Shown here: positions 18,963 to 19,089 of the stretch, piece after piece
Layout of the letters: every line of letters begins with the position of its first letter
How positions within the stretch are numbered: position 1 is the stretch's first letter
Origin: Sphingobium sp. CCH11-B1
GTDB taxonomy: Bacteria; Pseudomonadota; Alphaproteobacteria; Sphingomonadales; Sphingomonadaceae
Assembly (NCBI RefSeq): GCF_001556865.1
Contig: NZ_LSJY01000082.1
Span: forward strand, 1-19,089
DNA: 19,089 nucleotides
Direction of reading: 5' to 3'
The notes under the pieces: model-generated
The model's database searches: none
Told to the model about the DNA's origin: nothing
What the model saw: the letters and a program-made list of their open reading frames with translations, nothing else
Made by a program: the position numbers and the translations under genes

Positions 18963-18970
18963 GTGTACAC
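18963..18970. repeat. GTGTACAC palindrome in the right-end non-coding region
   Basis: Second non-coding copy at this end, in the context TGTCTGTGTGTACACGCTATGAG split around the palindrome. The GCTATGAG that follows resembles an alphaproteobacterial -10 element on the plus strand, which is suggestive only. Confidence 0.4.
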
Positions 18971-19089
18971 GCTATGAGACCGGCTGATCCCTGTCCAATG
19001 CCTAATGGCTGGAGGGGTGGGGGATGGCGTACCGGCTTCAGCATCCGGTGACAGGCCGCAGAAAACCTAGGGTTTCGGCAGGGTGGGGG

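Larger units (their letters stand above)
18540..19089. other. Right-end non-coding regulatory region
   Basis: No gene seen on either strand in 550 bases. It holds inverted repeats GGACA-TTT-TGTCC (about 18668-18680) and TGTGTC/GACACA (about 18781-18798), two direct CGTCCGCAA repeats 17 bases apart (18725 and 18742), and two GTGTACAC palindromes. It probably carries the promoter of the leftward block and perhaps divergent promoters for genes beyond the window, or lies near a genome terminus. Confidence 0.5.

Noticed and set aside
1..19089. CRISPR array, insertion sequence or integrase
   Set aside because: No regularly spaced repeats, no transposase or recombinase motifs, and no attachment-site-like duplication were seen.

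Overview
The window is a GC-rich (about 60-65% by eye) segment of a lytic podophage genome of the T7-like type (Autographiviridae). The evidence is the 3' end of a single-subunit phage RNA polymerase gene, then a T7-ordered set: ssDNA-binding protein, endonuclease I, amidase/lysozyme, primase-helicase, T7-type family A DNA polymerase and 5'-3' exonuclease. Base composition, frequent GTG/TTG starts and the style of the accessory genes fit an alphaproteobacterial host (Caulobacterales/Sphingomonadales-like). This host call is inference; nothing here proves it. No structural or packaging genes are in the window.

Layout. 1-474: RNA polymerase C-terminus and a terminator. 681-2708: SSB, endonuclease I, amidase, a winged-helix protein and a small protein, closed by a terminator. 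2759-3337: two AT-richer minus-strand genes, one an apparent secreted or membrane-anchored protein. 3338-3551: non-coding leader. 3552-5354: primase-helicase with a second, gp4B-like internal start. 5351-5653: a minus-strand beta-rich protein. 5697-7757: DNA polymerase, with a thioredoxin-binding region much shorter than in T7. 7757-9852: a PD-(D/E)XK nuclease-like protein, small proteins, a coiled-coil protein and a holin-like membrane protein. 9749-10072: a minus-strand gene. 10114-10702: overlapping inner- and outer-membrane spanin genes. 10699-11904: small proteins, including a CxxCxGxG zinc-binding protein and a lipoprotein. 11955-15395: exonuclease, HAD deoxyribonucleotidase, small proteins, a MazZ/DUF5664-type dATP/dGTP diphosphohydrolase, a LigA-related protein and a membrane protein, ending in a strong terminator.

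15466-18733 is a leftward (minus-strand) accessory block converging on the plus-strand block. It holds, from right to left, several very small proteins, an unknown 144-aa protein, a helical protein, a ribosome modulation factor (RMF/CrpP)-like protein whose reading frame looks broken or frameshifted, a SprT-like zinc metalloprotease, a helix-turn-helix regulator and an acidic small protein. About 550 bases of non-coding DNA at the right end carry direct repeats, inverted repeats and a candidate promoter for this block.

How it works together. The plus-strand block supplies replication, host-DNA degradation and nucleotide recycling. Unusually for a T7-like phage, it also contains holin, spanins and lipoproteins in the middle of the replication genes. 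Many adjacent genes share ATGA or TGATG stop/start overlaps, implying translational coupling. The minus-strand block is the likeliest place for undescribed host-takeover functions.
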